NCBI RefSeq assembly: GCF_021650935.1
Contig: NZ_CP091244.1
Location: 1,984,001 to 2,048,000, forward strand
Source of the DNA: Thiothrix winogradskyi
GTDB taxonomy: Bacteria > Pseudomonadota > Gammaproteobacteria > Thiotrichales > Thiotrichaceae
Direction of reading: 5' to 3'
Length of the DNA: 64,000 bases
Of this stretch, positions 15,136-23,964 are shown piece by piece. A program made the position numbers and the translations under genes. Below the pieces are notes generated by a model that was given only the letters and a program-made list of their open reading frames with translations, was not told the origin of the DNA and made no database searches. Position 1 is the stretch's first letter. Every line of letters starts with the position of its first letter.

Positions 15136-16332
15136 TTAATCACCAAAGTTGATTTTAGTACCGATGGTGATGGTATTTTCTTCCAGATCAGCGGAATCCT
15201 TGCGGCTGTTGTAAGCGGCGAAGAGTTGTGATTTCTTGTGGATTTTTTGTTGGACGCCGATACTCCAGTTATCCCAGTCTTTGTTGCCATTGGGGACGCG
15301 GCCTTCGTTTTTGCCATAAGCCGCTACTAGCGTGGTTTTTGGCGTGGCATCGTAGGTAGCATTGACATAGGTGTTTTTCCCAAAGCCTAATTCATCCACA
15401 TCTTCATACAAGGCTGCTACGCCCACTTTATCGGGTTTGTATTGGGCGGCAACTTGCCAACCAGAACCATTCGTAACGCCACTGGAAACATTATCGGCAT
15501 TCATGTCAATCATGTCGGCGGCAAGGAAAACGGCCTTGTTCTTGTATTTCACGCCAAGACCTGTTGCACTGCCACCCTTGAAATTGACTAATGAACCAGC
15601 GTTATTCAATTGGGTGTTGTCAGTATTGGTTGCATACCAGACATTGGCCTTTACCCCTGATCCCAGTTTTGGTGTCTCATACATGAGGGTATTGTTGAAA
15701 TAATTTGAGTGCAATTCAGATGAGCCTTGGCGACCACCGTTGCGGGATTGCATGGCGGTATCCAGCCACGGGTCAATGGTTGTCAACGAACCTTTGTAGC
15801 CGGTGCTCAGGCGACCCGCCCGTAGTGTTCCCATCTTGTCACTTTTCACACCTGCATAGGCTTCACGTAGCAAGACATCGCGTTGTTTACCCGTGCTGTC
15901 AGTCGTGCTGTTAGTGGTGTCATATTCCAGTTCCATCTGATAAATGACATCGGTTTCACCGTAACCGGAAGGGAGTGTCCCTTTCACACCCAACAGGGAG
16001 GCGTTGCTGTTTAGGGTTGTACCTTCATTGGTAATGTCACCAGATTTGTTGTCAACACTCAAACCGACCCGCCCGTAAAGATTCATGGCCTTGGAATTGG
16101 CAATCCAGCCTTCCTCTTTGCTGTCGCCTTTATCACTTTTGTCACCTTTTGCACTCTTTTCCGCTTTGGCAACCGGGGCAGCACTTTGCTTGGTTTCCAA
16201 CTCGGCAATGCGTTTTTGCATGGTTTCCATTTGTGCTTTCAGGGCTTGCAGGTCATCTGCCGCCATCGCGGGCGTAGCACACACAGCGGCAATGGCAGCC
16301 GCTACCAACGTAATGCGTAATGTATTTTGCAT
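15136..16332 (-). CDS. Outer-membrane porin
   Basis: A 398-residue Gram-negative porin: signal peptide ending AMA-AD, a short coiled-coil segment (LQALKAQMETMQKRIAELETK), a Lys/Ser/Asp-rich linker, then beta strands beginning MNLYGRVGLSVD and closing with a C-terminal aromatic-type strand. I use ATG 16332, eight bases after AGGAG. A GTG at 16341 overlaps that site. Co-orientation with sox suggests it lets sulfur anions into the periplasm. The promoter has an FNR-type dyad at 16409-16426. Confidence 0.88.
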   Translation of the reverse strand: MQNTLRITLVAAAIAAVCATPAMAADDLQALKAQMETMQKRIAELETKQSAAPVAKAEKSAKGDKSDKGDSKEEGWIANSKAMNLYGRVGLSVDNKSGDITNEGTTLNSNASLLGVKGTLPSGYGETDVIYQMELEYDTTNSTTDSTGKQRDVLLREAYAGVKSDKMGTLRAGRLSTGYKGSLTTIDPWLDTAMQSRNGGRQGSSELHSNYFNNTLMYETPKLGSGVKANVWYATNTDNTQLNNAGSLVNFKGGSATGLGVKYKNKAVFLAADMIDMNADNVSSGVTNGSGWQVAAQYKPDKVGVAALYEDVDELGFGKNTYVNATYDATPKTTLVAAYGKNEGRVPNGNKDWDNWSIGVQQKIHKKSQLFAAYNSRKDSADLEENTITIGTKINFGD

Positions 16333-16383
16333 GTCGTTCACTCCTCATCCTCTCTATACGGTGTTGTCAAAAAGACACAGCAT

Positions 16384-16426
16384 TATTTATTGCAGACAAG
16401 CCCGTTTCATATGATTGTAATCATAT
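16384..16426 (-). promoter_or_regulatory. FNR-type dyad and -10 element before the porin-sox operon
   Basis: Perfect inverted repeat ATATGAT-TGTA-ATCATAT at 16409-16426 (core TGAT-N4-ATCA). A TAAATA hexamer at 16389-16384 on the minus strand lies about 31 bp from the dyad centre. This is class II spacing. Confidence 0.7.
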
Positions 16427-16447
16427 TGATTAAAATAAGCTCAATAG

Positions 16448-17443
16448 CTAGCCTTGCTTGATGGTGTTGTAAAATGGCTCGACCGGCCCCACCACCACAT
16501 ACGCACCAACAGGGCCAGAGGCTTGCTGGAAGCGGGTATCAATGTGTGAATTTTCATGGTCGTACATGCTTTCCCATACCCCGTGCATAATATAGCTACG
16601 CAAATTGCCGTCATAGAAAGCGTTTTGCAGGATTTCGGTGGTCACGGCTTTGCGGTAATAGGTATTGTCGGCTGCACCCGCCAGCCCCAATCCAGCCGGG
16701 TCATCGCTGGGTTGGAAGGTGGTTTGTGCCGTGGTCAGCAGGGTGCGCACCTTGGTATTAAATTCAGCCAAATACACATTGTTGATCATGACGTGGTTTT
16801 CCACCGTCACATAAAGGTTGTTGACCTCATCCGACTGGTTTTTCAGGAAAGTCTCGATGGCTTCGGGGGTGGTATAAATCGCGGTACGGTCGCCTGCCGC
16901 CACGGTGACGTAAACACCTTCGTAATGCTCCAGCACAACGCTGGTCTTGGTGGGTGGCGTGGTTGCCCCGTTGTACGCAAACAAGGATGGCTGGATATTA
17001 TCCACAAACCACTGTTGCACCCCGGATGCCAGCATATTGTCGTAATTGTCGAAACGCACAAACAGGCTGTAGAAATTCGGCACTTTACTGTTACCCACAA
17101 AGCCCTGATCCAATGCCCCTTTCATCGAGTTGGGGTAATTTTTAACCATAGTGGATTCGCCCGTCATTTGTTTGAATGACAAGCTCAAGTAACCTGTTTT
17201 GGCTTTCATCAGGCCAATCAGTGCATCAATCTTCGCTAGCACGGTGGCTTTTTCGGGGTTGGGAACCCGTATTTCGTAATACATGGTCACCGCCCCAGTG
17301 GGCTTGGCTTGGGTAGCTGCCAGTGCGGTATCGGCGGTGGTCGTGGTGGTCACCGCTGTGTTGTTGCCATCACCACCACAAGCAGACACCAACATGCCAC
17401 CGCCAAAGAGGGCGGCAAAACTCAGAAAGGTTCTTCTTTCCAT
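16448..17443 (-). CDS. SOR-like Tat-exported lipoprotein, paralogue 1
   Basis: A 331-residue protein with a twin-arginine leader (ERRTFLSF) and a lipobox-like VSAC near residue 22. Two ABM/ferredoxin-like halves can be seen. The C-terminal half contains DHENSH (295-300) and GPVEPFY (Glu322). These match in order and spacing the iron ligands of sulfur oxygenase reductase (His86, His90, Glu114 of Acidianus ambivalens). The catalytic Cys31 of SOR has no counterpart. It is the third of three tandem paralogues in transcription order. Enzyme activity is not established; the homology is distant and inferred by eye. Confidence 0.7.
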   Translation of the reverse strand: MERRTFLSFAALFGGGMLVSACGGDGNNTAVTTTTTADTALAATQAKPTGAVTMYYEIRVPNPEKATVLAKIDALIGLMKAKTGYLSLSFKQMTGESTMVKNYPNSMKGALDQGFVGNSKVPNFYSLFVRFDNYDNMLASGVQQWFVDNIQPSLFAYNGATTPPTKTSVVLEHYEGVYVTVAAGDRTAIYTTPEAIETFLKNQSDEVNNLYVTVENHVMINNVYLAEFNTKVRTLLTTAQTTFQPSDDPAGLGLAGAADNTYYRKAVTTEILQNAFYDGNLRSYIMHGVWESMYDHENSHIDTRFQQASGPVGAYVVVGPVEPFYNTIKQG

Positions 17444-17467
17444 AACTTTTCTCCTGAAACCAATCCA

Positions 17468-18508
17468 TTAAGCTGACTTAATGAACCGATCCTGCTTAAG
17501 GGTGATGTAAAACGGCTCGACCGGGTGGGCAATAAAATACGAACCCACTTGGGATGCTCCGGCTGAAAAACGCGGATCCAGGTGGGAATTCTCATGATCC
17601 ATGATGGTTTCCCACACCCCGTGCATCAGGTAATTACGTTTTTCACCTTCAGGAAAAGCGTTTTGTAAAATTTCACGGGTCACTGCCTTGCGGAAAAAAG
17701 TGTTATCCGCTGCTGCGGGTTGACCGTTTGCCACATAATCCGGGTCACTGTCGTCGTAACCCGCATCCCCCGGAATGGGACGGAAAATGGAGCGGGTATT
17801 GCCATTGAGGTTTTCACGCAACAGGTTGTAATGTGCTTCGCGGTTCACATCCATGATCATGTAATGGTTGTTGACCGAAACATACTGCCCCGCCACCTCA
17901 TCGGATTGTTTGGAGGCTAGGTAAGTGCTGATTTCTTCCGCTGTCATGTAACCGTTTACACGGTCTGCCGCCGCCACGGTGGTGTACACACCTTCGTGAA
18001 AATCCAGTGCAATACTGGTTTTGGTAGGCGGGGTCGTCGCCGCGTTATAAGCGAATAAAGATGGCACAATATTGGCTTTAAACCACGCTTGCACCCCAGA
18101 GGCGAGCAGGTTGTCGTAGTTGTCAAAACGCAGGAACATCACGTAAAAATAAGGGACTTTGGGGGATGATAAGGTGCCGTCCAGTGTCGCCAAGGCTTCA
18201 GCGAGAATGGCTTTTTTAGGGTTGGGGTATGCCCGCCCCATCGTCGATTCACCAATCGTTTGTTTGAAGGACAGGGATAAATAGCCAGCCTTACCCTGCA
18301 TTAGGGCGATCAGTTCGTCCATTTTGGCGAGGACTGCCGCTTTTTCTGGCGGTGGTACGCGGATTTCGGTGTAATAAGTCACCGCACCGACAGGTTTGGG
18401 GTGATTGGTGGTGGCTACCGCCGGGGTTGCTTCGGCGGCTGCGCTGCTGCCTAGCAACAATGTGCCTCCGGCTGCCCCGGAAAGCTCTAAAAATTGTCTT
18501 CTGTCCAT
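17468..18508 (-). CDS. SOR-like Tat-exported protein, paralogue 2
   Basis: A 346-residue paralogue with a twin-arginine leader (MDRRQFLELSGAAGG) and likely signal-peptidase cleavage after SSAAA, so soluble rather than lipid-anchored. It has no cysteine at all. The putative ligands are His305 and His309 in DHENSH and Glu331 in HPVEPFY. The N-terminal half has the shared stretch EIRVPPPEKAAVLAKMDELI. It lies 16 bp after paralogue 3 and 24 bp before paralogue 1. Export by Tat would fit a metal cofactor inserted in the cytoplasm. Confidence 0.7.
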   Translation of the reverse strand: MDRRQFLELSGAAGGTLLLGSSAAAEATPAVATTNHPKPVGAVTYYTEIRVPPPEKAAVLAKMDELIALMQGKAGYLSLSFKQTIGESTMGRAYPNPKKAILAEALATLDGTLSSPKVPYFYVMFLRFDNYDNLLASGVQAWFKANIVPSLFAYNAATTPPTKTSIALDFHEGVYTTVAAADRVNGYMTAEEISTYLASKQSDEVAGQYVSVNNHYMIMDVNREAHYNLLRENLNGNTRSIFRPIPGDAGYDDSDPDYVANGQPAAADNTFFRKAVTREILQNAFPEGEKRNYLMHGVWETIMDHENSHLDPRFSAGASQVGSYFIAHPVEPFYITLKQDRFIKSA

Positions 18509-18524
18509 GAGTACTTCCTGATGC

Positions 18525-19568
18525 TTACGCTTTATTCACCAAACGGCGGGTTTCGTAGAACGGCTCCACTGGCCCTGCCATCACATACGTGCCGGTTGGG
18601 GTGGAAGACTGCACAAAGCGCACATCCAGATGCGAGTTTTCGTGATCCATCACCGATTGCCACACGCCGTGCATCAGGTAGCTGCGGGCAGCGTTGGTTT
18701 CCACTTGCAGGTTTTGCAGAATTTCGGTGGTGACAGCGCGGCGGTAGTAAGCGTTGGTGGCTGAACCGGGTTGCCCGATCAGTTGCGGGTCAAGCCCACC
18801 GTCAAAGTCGGCATCATTAATGTCCGGGCGATAGGTAGTCTGTGCAGTTGTCAGCAAGATTTTGACCTTCTCATTGAACTCGGCGGTTTTGCTGGAATGG
18901 ATAGCGACATGGTTTTCTACCGTGATATAGCCCCTGTCCGGTGTGTCTTCTTGTGTTTTCAGGAAGGTCACAATCTCGGCTTCGGTGGCATAAATGGCGG
19001 TGCGGTTGCCTGCTGCCACGGTTTTGAAATAGCCTTCGTAGTAATCGAACGCCAAGGCAAGTTTGGTCGGCGGCGCACCGTTTTGACCCGGCTGGTAAAG
19101 GTGCAGCATGGGTGCAACGGTGGTATCAAACCAGCTTTCTACCCCTGCGGCTTTGAGCTTGGTATAATTCTCGAAGCGGATAAACAGGGCGTAAAACAAC
19201 GGCATCCGCCCCGCTTTAAAGCCGTCGGTATAGGCTGTCCCCAGTACACCCTTGAGTTCCTTGGGGTAGTTCTTGACCATTGTGGAATCACCCACCGTGT
19301 TTTTCAGCGACAGGCTCAGGAAGCCGTCTTTTGCGGCAAGGCTGGTGCTTAACGCATCCACCGCCGCCAGCATGGTGGCATTTTCAGGGCCAGCAATGCG
19401 GAATTCGTAATACAGCGTGACCACACCCGTATGGCTTGCCAGTTCGCTGCTCGCCGCAGTAGTGCTGGTGGTGGCAGTATTTTCAGCACTGGAACTGCCC
19501 ATGCAGCTTGCCAAGTTCAGACCTGTTGCAGCAACAGCAACCACACCAAAGAAATCCCGACGCTTCAT
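18525..19568 (-). CDS. SOR-like Tat-exported lipoprotein, paralogue 3
   Basis: A 347-residue paralogue, first in the transcript. Leader MKRRDFFGVV followed by a lipobox LASC (Cys22). Putative iron ligands are His309 and His313 (DHENSH) and Glu335 (GPVEPFY); the segment YLMHGVWQSVMDHENSH resembles VLQYTFWKDWKDHEEMH of SOR. An FNR-type site with a matched -10 lies 60-80 bp upstream. All three paralogues keep the same ligand set, so the site is under selection. Confidence 0.7.
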   Translation of the reverse strand: MKRRDFFGVVAVAATGLNLASCMGSSSAENTATTSTTAASSELASHTGVVTLYYEFRIAGPENATMLAAVDALSTSLAAKDGFLSLSLKNTVGDSTMVKNYPKELKGVLGTAYTDGFKAGRMPLFYALFIRFENYTKLKAAGVESWFDTTVAPMLHLYQPGQNGAPPTKLALAFDYYEGYFKTVAAGNRTAIYATEAEIVTFLKTQEDTPDRGYITVENHVAIHSSKTAEFNEKVKILLTTAQTTYRPDINDADFDGGLDPQLIGQPGSATNAYYRRAVTTEILQNLQVETNAARSYLMHGVWQSVMDHENSHLDVRFVQSSTPTGTYVMAGPVEPFYETRRLVNKA

Positions 19569-19603
19569 ACCTTCCTCTCCTCATTTAATTATCGTGAGGC
19601 TGT

Positions 19604-19647
19604 AGTATTCCGTGTAGGGCAGGGTTTTCATATGATCGTAATCATAC
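19604..19647 (-). promoter_or_regulatory. FNR-type dyad and -10 element before the SOR-like operon
   Basis: ATATGAT-CGTA-ATCATAC at 19630-19647, nearly identical to the site before the porin. AATACT at 19609-19604 on the minus strand is 32 bp from the dyad centre. Confidence 0.7.
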
Positions 19648-19677
19648 GGCTGCGGCAGAGCAGCAAAAAAAGCTGAT

Positions 19678-20286
19678 TTATCCTAGCAAGTGGATGGTGC
19701 GCTCGGTACGGCTGATCTTGCCCGCCTTTTCCAGAGCGGCGAGGGTGCGGTAAAGGGTTTCCCGTTGCAGACCCAGCTCATGCGCCCATTCGTACAAATG
19801 GCTGGGGTATTCGATCGTCCCGCTGCCACCGGATTCGCACAGCAAATAATGCAATACTCGATCCGCCGCATTTTTCAGGCGCAAGCGTTCGTAACGGGAA
19901 CATTGCAGCCGCGAGGTGCGGGCAATCGCCAACATCAACTGGAAAGCAAAGTCGGGGTTGGTGGCGAGTTCCTGTTTTAACGCCTGCATGGGGATTTTTG
20001 TCACCCGACAATCCGATAACACCACCGCATCACAGACATAACGTTCAACCGCCATGGTCGATTCCCCCAGCAGTTCCCCCGGTCTTGTGCGCAGCATGAT
20101 GACTTCCGTCCCGTCGCTCAGGTAACGCACAGCCTTGACTTCACCCGATTGCAGGTAAAACAACCCATCCACTGTGTCATTGATGCGGAACAGGCATTCC
20201 CCCGCCTGCAATTCCTGCACTTTGGCCTGTTGGGTCAAGCAGGGCGGGAAATAACCCGGTAACAGGGTTTCCGGTTTGTCTGTCAT
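19678..20286 (-). CDS. Crp/Fnr family transcriptional regulator
   Basis: A 202-residue regulator: cyclic-nucleotide-binding-like beta barrel (about 15-120), long dimer helix, and a C-terminal winged helix with recognition helix LGLQRETLYRTLAALEKAG (about 172-190). The RET...R pattern is FNR-like and fits a TTGAT-type half site. Six cysteines are spread out and do not form the FNR iron-sulfur pattern. Its start overlaps the acr3 stop (ATGA), so it belongs to the arsenic unit but lies just upstream of the SOR-like genes. Confidence 0.88.
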   Translation of the reverse strand: MTDKPETLLPGYFPPCLTQQAKVQELQAGECLFRINDTVDGLFYLQSGEVKAVRYLSDGTEVIMLRTRPGELLGESTMAVERYVCDAVVLSDCRVTKIPMQALKQELATNPDFAFQLMLAIARTSRLQCSRYERLRLKNAADRVLHYLLCESGGSGTIEYPSHLYEWAHELGLQRETLYRTLAALEKAGKISRTERTIHLLG

Positions 20287-21356
20287 GCGGTTTGCGCCCC
20301 TGCTTCATACCAGCCACGGGTACGGTTGACGATGGCGACCACCGACAGCATCACGGGTACTTCCACCAATACCCCGACAACCGTTGCCAGCGCAGCACCA
20401 GAATTGAAACCAAACAGCACAATCGCCGTTGCCACCGCCAGTTCAAAGAAATTGCTTGCCCCAATCAGGGCGGAAGGGGCTGCCACACAATGCGCTACCC
20501 CGAAATGGCGGTTGAGCCAATACGATAGCATCGAATTGAAATACACCTGAATCAGGATGGGGATTGCCAGCAATAAAATGATCAGCGGTTGCGCCAACAC
20601 CTGTTGCCCTTGAAAGCCGAACAGCAGCACCAGTGTCACCAACAACGCCACCAGCGAAGCCGGTTGCAGCCTTTGCAAAGTAGCCTCCAGTTTGCCGTGT
20701 GTCAGCAAGAAATGGCGTAATAGCTGGCTGACTATCACCGGAATCACGATATAAATCAGCACTGACAAAAACAGTGTATCCCACGGTACGCTGATGGCGG
20801 AAATCCCCAACAACAACCCCACCAACGGTGCAAACGCAAAGATCATGATGGTGTCATTCAACGCCACCTGCGACAGGGTGAAGTTGGCATCGCCATTCGA
20901 CAGGTTGCTCCACACGAACACCATCGCGGTGCAGGGTGCAGCCGCCAGCAGGATCAGCCCTGCAATATAACTATCCAGTTGATCCGCCGGAAGCCAGTCA
21001 GCAAACAACACACGAATAAACAACCAACCCAGCAATGCCATCGAAAACGGTTTCACCAACCAGTTGATGAACAGTGTCACCCCAATGCCTTTCCAGTGCT
21101 GCCCGACTTCATGCAAGGCGTGAAAGTCGATTTTCAGCAACATCGGGATGATCATCAGCCAAATCAGCAGTGCTACGGGCAGGTTGACCTGCGCCACTTC
21201 CAGTTGCCCAATCGTCTGGAACACGGCAGGCAACAGGCTACCCAGCGTGATACCGGCGATAATGCACAGCAGCACCCAGAGGGTCAGGTAGCGTTCAAAT
21301 ACGCCCATCGGCGCACCGGACTGGTGTTTGGCAGTCACTTCACATTGCGCAGACAT
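20283..21356 (-). CDS. acr3: Arsenite efflux pump, ACR3 family
   Basis: A 357-residue membrane protein with about ten helices. It has the ACR3 signature APCTAMVFVWS containing the essential cysteine, and GASNFFELAVATAI near the C-terminus. It extrudes arsenite made by ArsC. It lies six bases after arsC and overlaps the Crp/Fnr gene by four. An ArsR-type dyad precedes arsC. Confidence 0.94.
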   Translation of the reverse strand: MSAQCEVTAKHQSGAPMGVFERYLTLWVLLCIIAGITLGSLLPAVFQTIGQLEVAQVNLPVALLIWLMIIPMLLKIDFHALHEVGQHWKGIGVTLFINWLVKPFSMALLGWLFIRVLFADWLPADQLDSYIAGLILLAAAPCTAMVFVWSNLSNGDANFTLSQVALNDTIMIFAFAPLVGLLLGISAISVPWDTLFLSVLIYIVIPVIVSQLLRHFLLTHGKLEATLQRLQPASLVALLVTLVLLFGFQGQQVLAQPLIILLLAIPILIQVYFNSMLSYWLNRHFGVAHCVAAPSALIGASNFFELAVATAIVLFGFNSGAALATVVGVLVEVPVMLSVVAIVNRTRGWYEAGAQTA

Positions 21357-21361
21357 GGTGT

Positions 21362-21778
21362 TTACTCCTTGTTGAGTGCTTCGAGGACTGCTGGAACTAG
21401 CCGGGTACGGATGTCATCACGAACCCGCAGGAAACTTTCAATGGCTTCCCCGTGAGGGTCATGGAATGGCAAATGGATGGCGGGTACGGGGCGTGGAAAA
21501 ATGGGGCAGGCTTCCTTGGCGTTGTCACATACCGTGACAACGAGATCAATAGGTTCATCCAGCAGGGTATCTACATCCTTCGGGTATAGCCCTGCTGTTG
21601 GCAAACCAGCGAGTTGCAGGGCTTCGATTGCACCTTCTGCTACCTTGGGTTGTGGCTTTATCCCGGCAGACAGGGCGCGTACCTTCCCTGCCAAATCGTG
21701 GTTGAGGATAGCCTCAGCCATTTGCGAACGGCAGGAATTGCCGGTGCAGAGGATAAGGACGGTTCTGGATGCTGGCAT
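21362..21778 (-). CDS. arsC: Arsenate reductase, thioredoxin-coupled type
   Basis: A 138-residue low-molecular-weight-phosphatase-type ArsC. The P-loop is CTGNSCRS (Cys11, Cys16) and the resolving pair Cys84/Cys91 lies in CDNAKEAC, the set needed for the thioredoxin-linked mechanism. ATG 21778 has GGGGA upstream; an in-frame reading from 21802 is less supported. It reduces arsenate to arsenite for ACR3. Confidence 0.92.
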   Translation of the reverse strand: MPASRTVLILCTGNSCRSQMAEAILNHDLAGKVRALSAGIKPQPKVAEGAIEALQLAGLPTAGLYPKDVDTLLDEPIDLVVTVCDNAKEACPIFPRPVPAIHLPFHDPHGEAIESFLRVRDDIRTRLVPAVLEALNKE

Positions 21779-21821
21779 GGTTATTTCCCCATTGATGTTC
21801 AAACGCTACAGGAAGTTTATC

Positions 21822-21841
21822 ATATTCGATTTGACGAATAT
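21822..21841. promoter_or_regulatory. ArsR-type dyad before arsC
   Basis: A perfect inverted repeat ATATTCG-N6-CGAATAT, 44-63 bp upstream of the arsC start. Position and form suit an ArsR operator for the arsC-acr3-crp unit. Confidence 0.55.
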
Positions 21842-21842
21842 A

Positions 21843-21868
21843 TAAAAATGGGGGTGCAACGCACCCCC
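21843..21868 (-). terminator. Rho-independent terminator after pstS
   Basis: GGGGGTGC pairs with GCACCCCC around a three-base loop; on the minus strand it is followed by ATTTTTAT. It separates the pstS-ending unit from the arsC-acr3-crp unit. Confidence 0.8.
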
Positions 21869-21919
21869 TAGGCTTGGTGATTATTGTTGGTATTATTGAA
21901 GGAGATGTTATGACGTTAT

Positions 21920-22960
21920 TTACAGGTCATCGCCCTTCATCGGGGTGAAAGCAGTGGCATTTTTGGCAATCTCCGGCAATTTGTCAGCAGGGACTGTTAC
22001 CAATCCTTTGTCAGCCAGATAGCCATCTTCACCCATTGCATCCGTACTGACGTATTCCGCTACAAATTCCTTGATGCCTTTAACCTGGTCAACATGGGAG
22101 TTTTTCACATACACGTACATGGCACGGGACATGGGGTAAGTCTTGTCGATAACGGCTTCAGGCGAAGGCTTGACCCCATCAAGTGCCAGCCCATTGAGCT
22201 TGTCTTCATTTTGCTCAAGGAAACTGAAACCGAACGCTCCCAATGCATTGGCATTGGTTTCCAGCTTTTGCACGATCAGGTTGTCGTTTTCACCAGCTTC
22301 AATGTAAGCACCATCTTCACGGATGGTGCGGCACACTGACTCGAATTTTTTCTTGTCGCTGTCATGCAGGGCTTTCAGGGAGTCAATTTTCTTGCAGCCG
22401 CCTTCCATACCCAGCTCATTGAAGGAGTCGCGTGTACCAGAAGTTGGTGGTGGGCCGATGACCTCGATCTTGATGGCTGGCAACTCAGGGTTGACTTCAT
22501 TCCACATCTTATAAGGGTTGGCAACCAGTTCGCCTTTTTCATTGGGAATTTCTTTCGCCAGCGCCATGTACAGGTCTTTCAGGCTGAAGTTCTTGAATTC
22601 CGGGCCGGATTTGGATTGTGCAATGGTCAGGCCGTCATAACCCATGTGGATTTCAGTGATGGCATCAACACCATTCTTTTGGCAGTTTTCAAACTCGCTT
22701 TTTTTCATGCGGCGGGAAGCATTGGTCAGATCAGGGGTTTCAACGCCTGCACCTGCGCAAAACAGCTTCATGCCACCGCCAGTGCCAGTAGACTCAACTT
22801 TGGGGGCTGGACTGCCGGTTTTTTTGCTGAACTGTTCAGCTACGGTGGTGGTAAAGGGGTAAACGGTGGATGAACCCACGATTTCGATGTTATCACGTGC
22901 TTGAGCCGCTGTTGCGGACAGTGCCAGTGCAGTGGCAACAGCCAGTACCAGTTTCTTCAT
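21920..22960 (-). CDS. pstS: PstS-like phosphate-binding protein
   Basis: A 346-residue exported substrate-binding protein: signal peptide ending AQA-RD, then IEIVGSSTVYPFTTTVAEQFSKKTG and PPTSGTRDSF, the PstS phosphate-binding loops. No pstCAB genes accompany it. Lone pstS genes are common in arsenic islands, where a phosphate-selective binding protein may reduce arsenate entry or alter Pst selectivity (inference). It is the last gene of the GAPDH-arsJ-arsR-arsC-pstS unit. Confidence 0.88.
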   Translation of the reverse strand: MKKLVLAVATALALSATAAQARDNIEIVGSSTVYPFTTTVAEQFSKKTGSPAPKVESTGTGGGMKLFCAGAGVETPDLTNASRRMKKSEFENCQKNGVDAITEIHMGYDGLTIAQSKSGPEFKNFSLKDLYMALAKEIPNEKGELVANPYKMWNEVNPELPAIKIEVIGPPPTSGTRDSFNELGMEGGCKKIDSLKALHDSDKKKFESVCRTIREDGAYIEAGENDNLIVQKLETNANALGAFGFSFLEQNEDKLNGLALDGVKPSPEAVIDKTYPMSRAMYVYVKNSHVDQVKGIKEFVAEYVSTDAMGEDGYLADKGLVTVPADKLPEIAKNATAFTPMKGDDL

Positions 22961-22992
22961 TCGAGTATCTCCAAGTGTAAAATTGCGTAAAA

Positions 22993-23520
22993 TCAGATTG
23001 ATTCGTTATCCGGTTCGCTATTCGTTGCCACAGGCAACAATGTCTGACCAATTTCATCCAGATGTTTTTTCAGGGACAGCTCATCCAGTGAGCGGATAGG
23101 CAGGCACGTAAAAATACCAATACGGTTGTAAAGCTGGCGGTAGGTTTCACGGAAAGCAGAGAGCTGGGTAATGTCATCACCTTCCACACTGGCAGGGTCA
23201 GCAACTCCCCAATGTGCCGTCATCGGTTGGCCTGGCCATACTGGACACATTTCAGCCGCTGCCTTGTCGCAGACGGTAAACACGAAATCCAGCTTGGGTG
23301 CATCCGGGGTTGCAAATTCTGCCCAGTCTTTGCTGCGCAAGTCGGCAGTTTCAAAATTCATCCGCTTGAGCAAGTCGAGGGTGACAGGATGGATTTCCCC
23401 GCGAGGGTAGCTACCAGCGCTGTAGGCTTTGAATTTGCCAGCCCCCAAACGGTTGAGGATGACTTCCGCCATGATGCTGCGGGCAGAATTGCCGGTACAC
23501 AGGAACAGGACATTGAACAT
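22993..23520 (-). CDS. arsC: Second ArsC-like arsenate reductase/phosphatase
   Basis: A 175-residue low-molecular-weight-phosphatase family protein. The P-loop is CTGNSARS (Cys8; the second P-loop cysteine of the other ArsC is Ala), with a later cysteine pair in CDKAAAEMC. It therefore probably uses a somewhat different thiol relay from the 21362 enzyme. A C-terminal extension (DELSLKKHLDEIGQTLLP) is family-typical. It sits between arsR and pstS. Confidence 0.87.
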   Translation of the reverse strand: MFNVLFLCTGNSARSIMAEVILNRLGAGKFKAYSAGSYPRGEIHPVTLDLLKRMNFETADLRSKDWAEFATPDAPKLDFVFTVCDKAAAEMCPVWPGQPMTAHWGVADPASVEGDDITQLSAFRETYRQLYNRIGIFTCLPIRSLDELSLKKHLDEIGQTLLPVATNSEPDNESI

Positions 23521-23619
23521 TGGGTATGCCTCTTGCGCAATTAAGTGGAGGCATAATATATGGCTATTCAGATATATGAAATGGGGTATGTTTCAGTGTC
23601 ACAGAAAGTTCATATTAGC

Positions 23620-23964
23620 CTACGGCTGGCATGAAGTGTTTTGCCGCTCGGAAACGGCAAGGTGTTGCCTGTCTGTCTGGTATAAGGTTTCATGGGATGC
23701 ACCCGTTTGCAGGCAAGCCAGCGCCTGCACCGCCCACGTCGGCAGCTCAGGATGCAAACGGTAATACACCCACAGCCCCGCCTTGCGGTCTTGTAACAGG
23801 CCACTTTCGCGCAGTACCGCCAGATGGCGGGAAATTTTCGGCTGCGCCAGTTCCAGCGCCTGCGTCAACTCACACACGCAACGTTCAGAGCCGTCCACCA
23901 GCAACAGCAGGATGCGTAAACGGGTCTGGTCAGACAGGGATTTGGTGAAATCTTCAAGCAGCAT
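23620..23964 (-). CDS. arsR: ArsR family repressor
   Basis: A 114-residue winged-helix repressor. The arsenite-binding CVC motif (Cys29, Cys31) lies in GSERCVCELTQAL, at the start of the recognition helix region ELAQPKISRHLAVLRESGLL. The start at 23964 overlaps the end of arsJ by 11 bp. An in-frame longer reading is unsupported. It likely represses from the dyad at 21822 and possibly other sites. Confidence 0.92.
   Translation of the reverse strand: MLLEDFTKSLSDQTRLRILLLLVDGSERCVCELTQALELAQPKISRHLAVLRESGLLQDRKAGLWVYYRLHPELPTWAVQALACLQTGASHETLYQTDRQHLAVSERQNTSCQP

Noticed and set aside
23552..23578. Second ArsR operator between arsR and the second arsC
   Set aside because: The AT-rich segment has matching outer bases but the inner positions are not symmetric.
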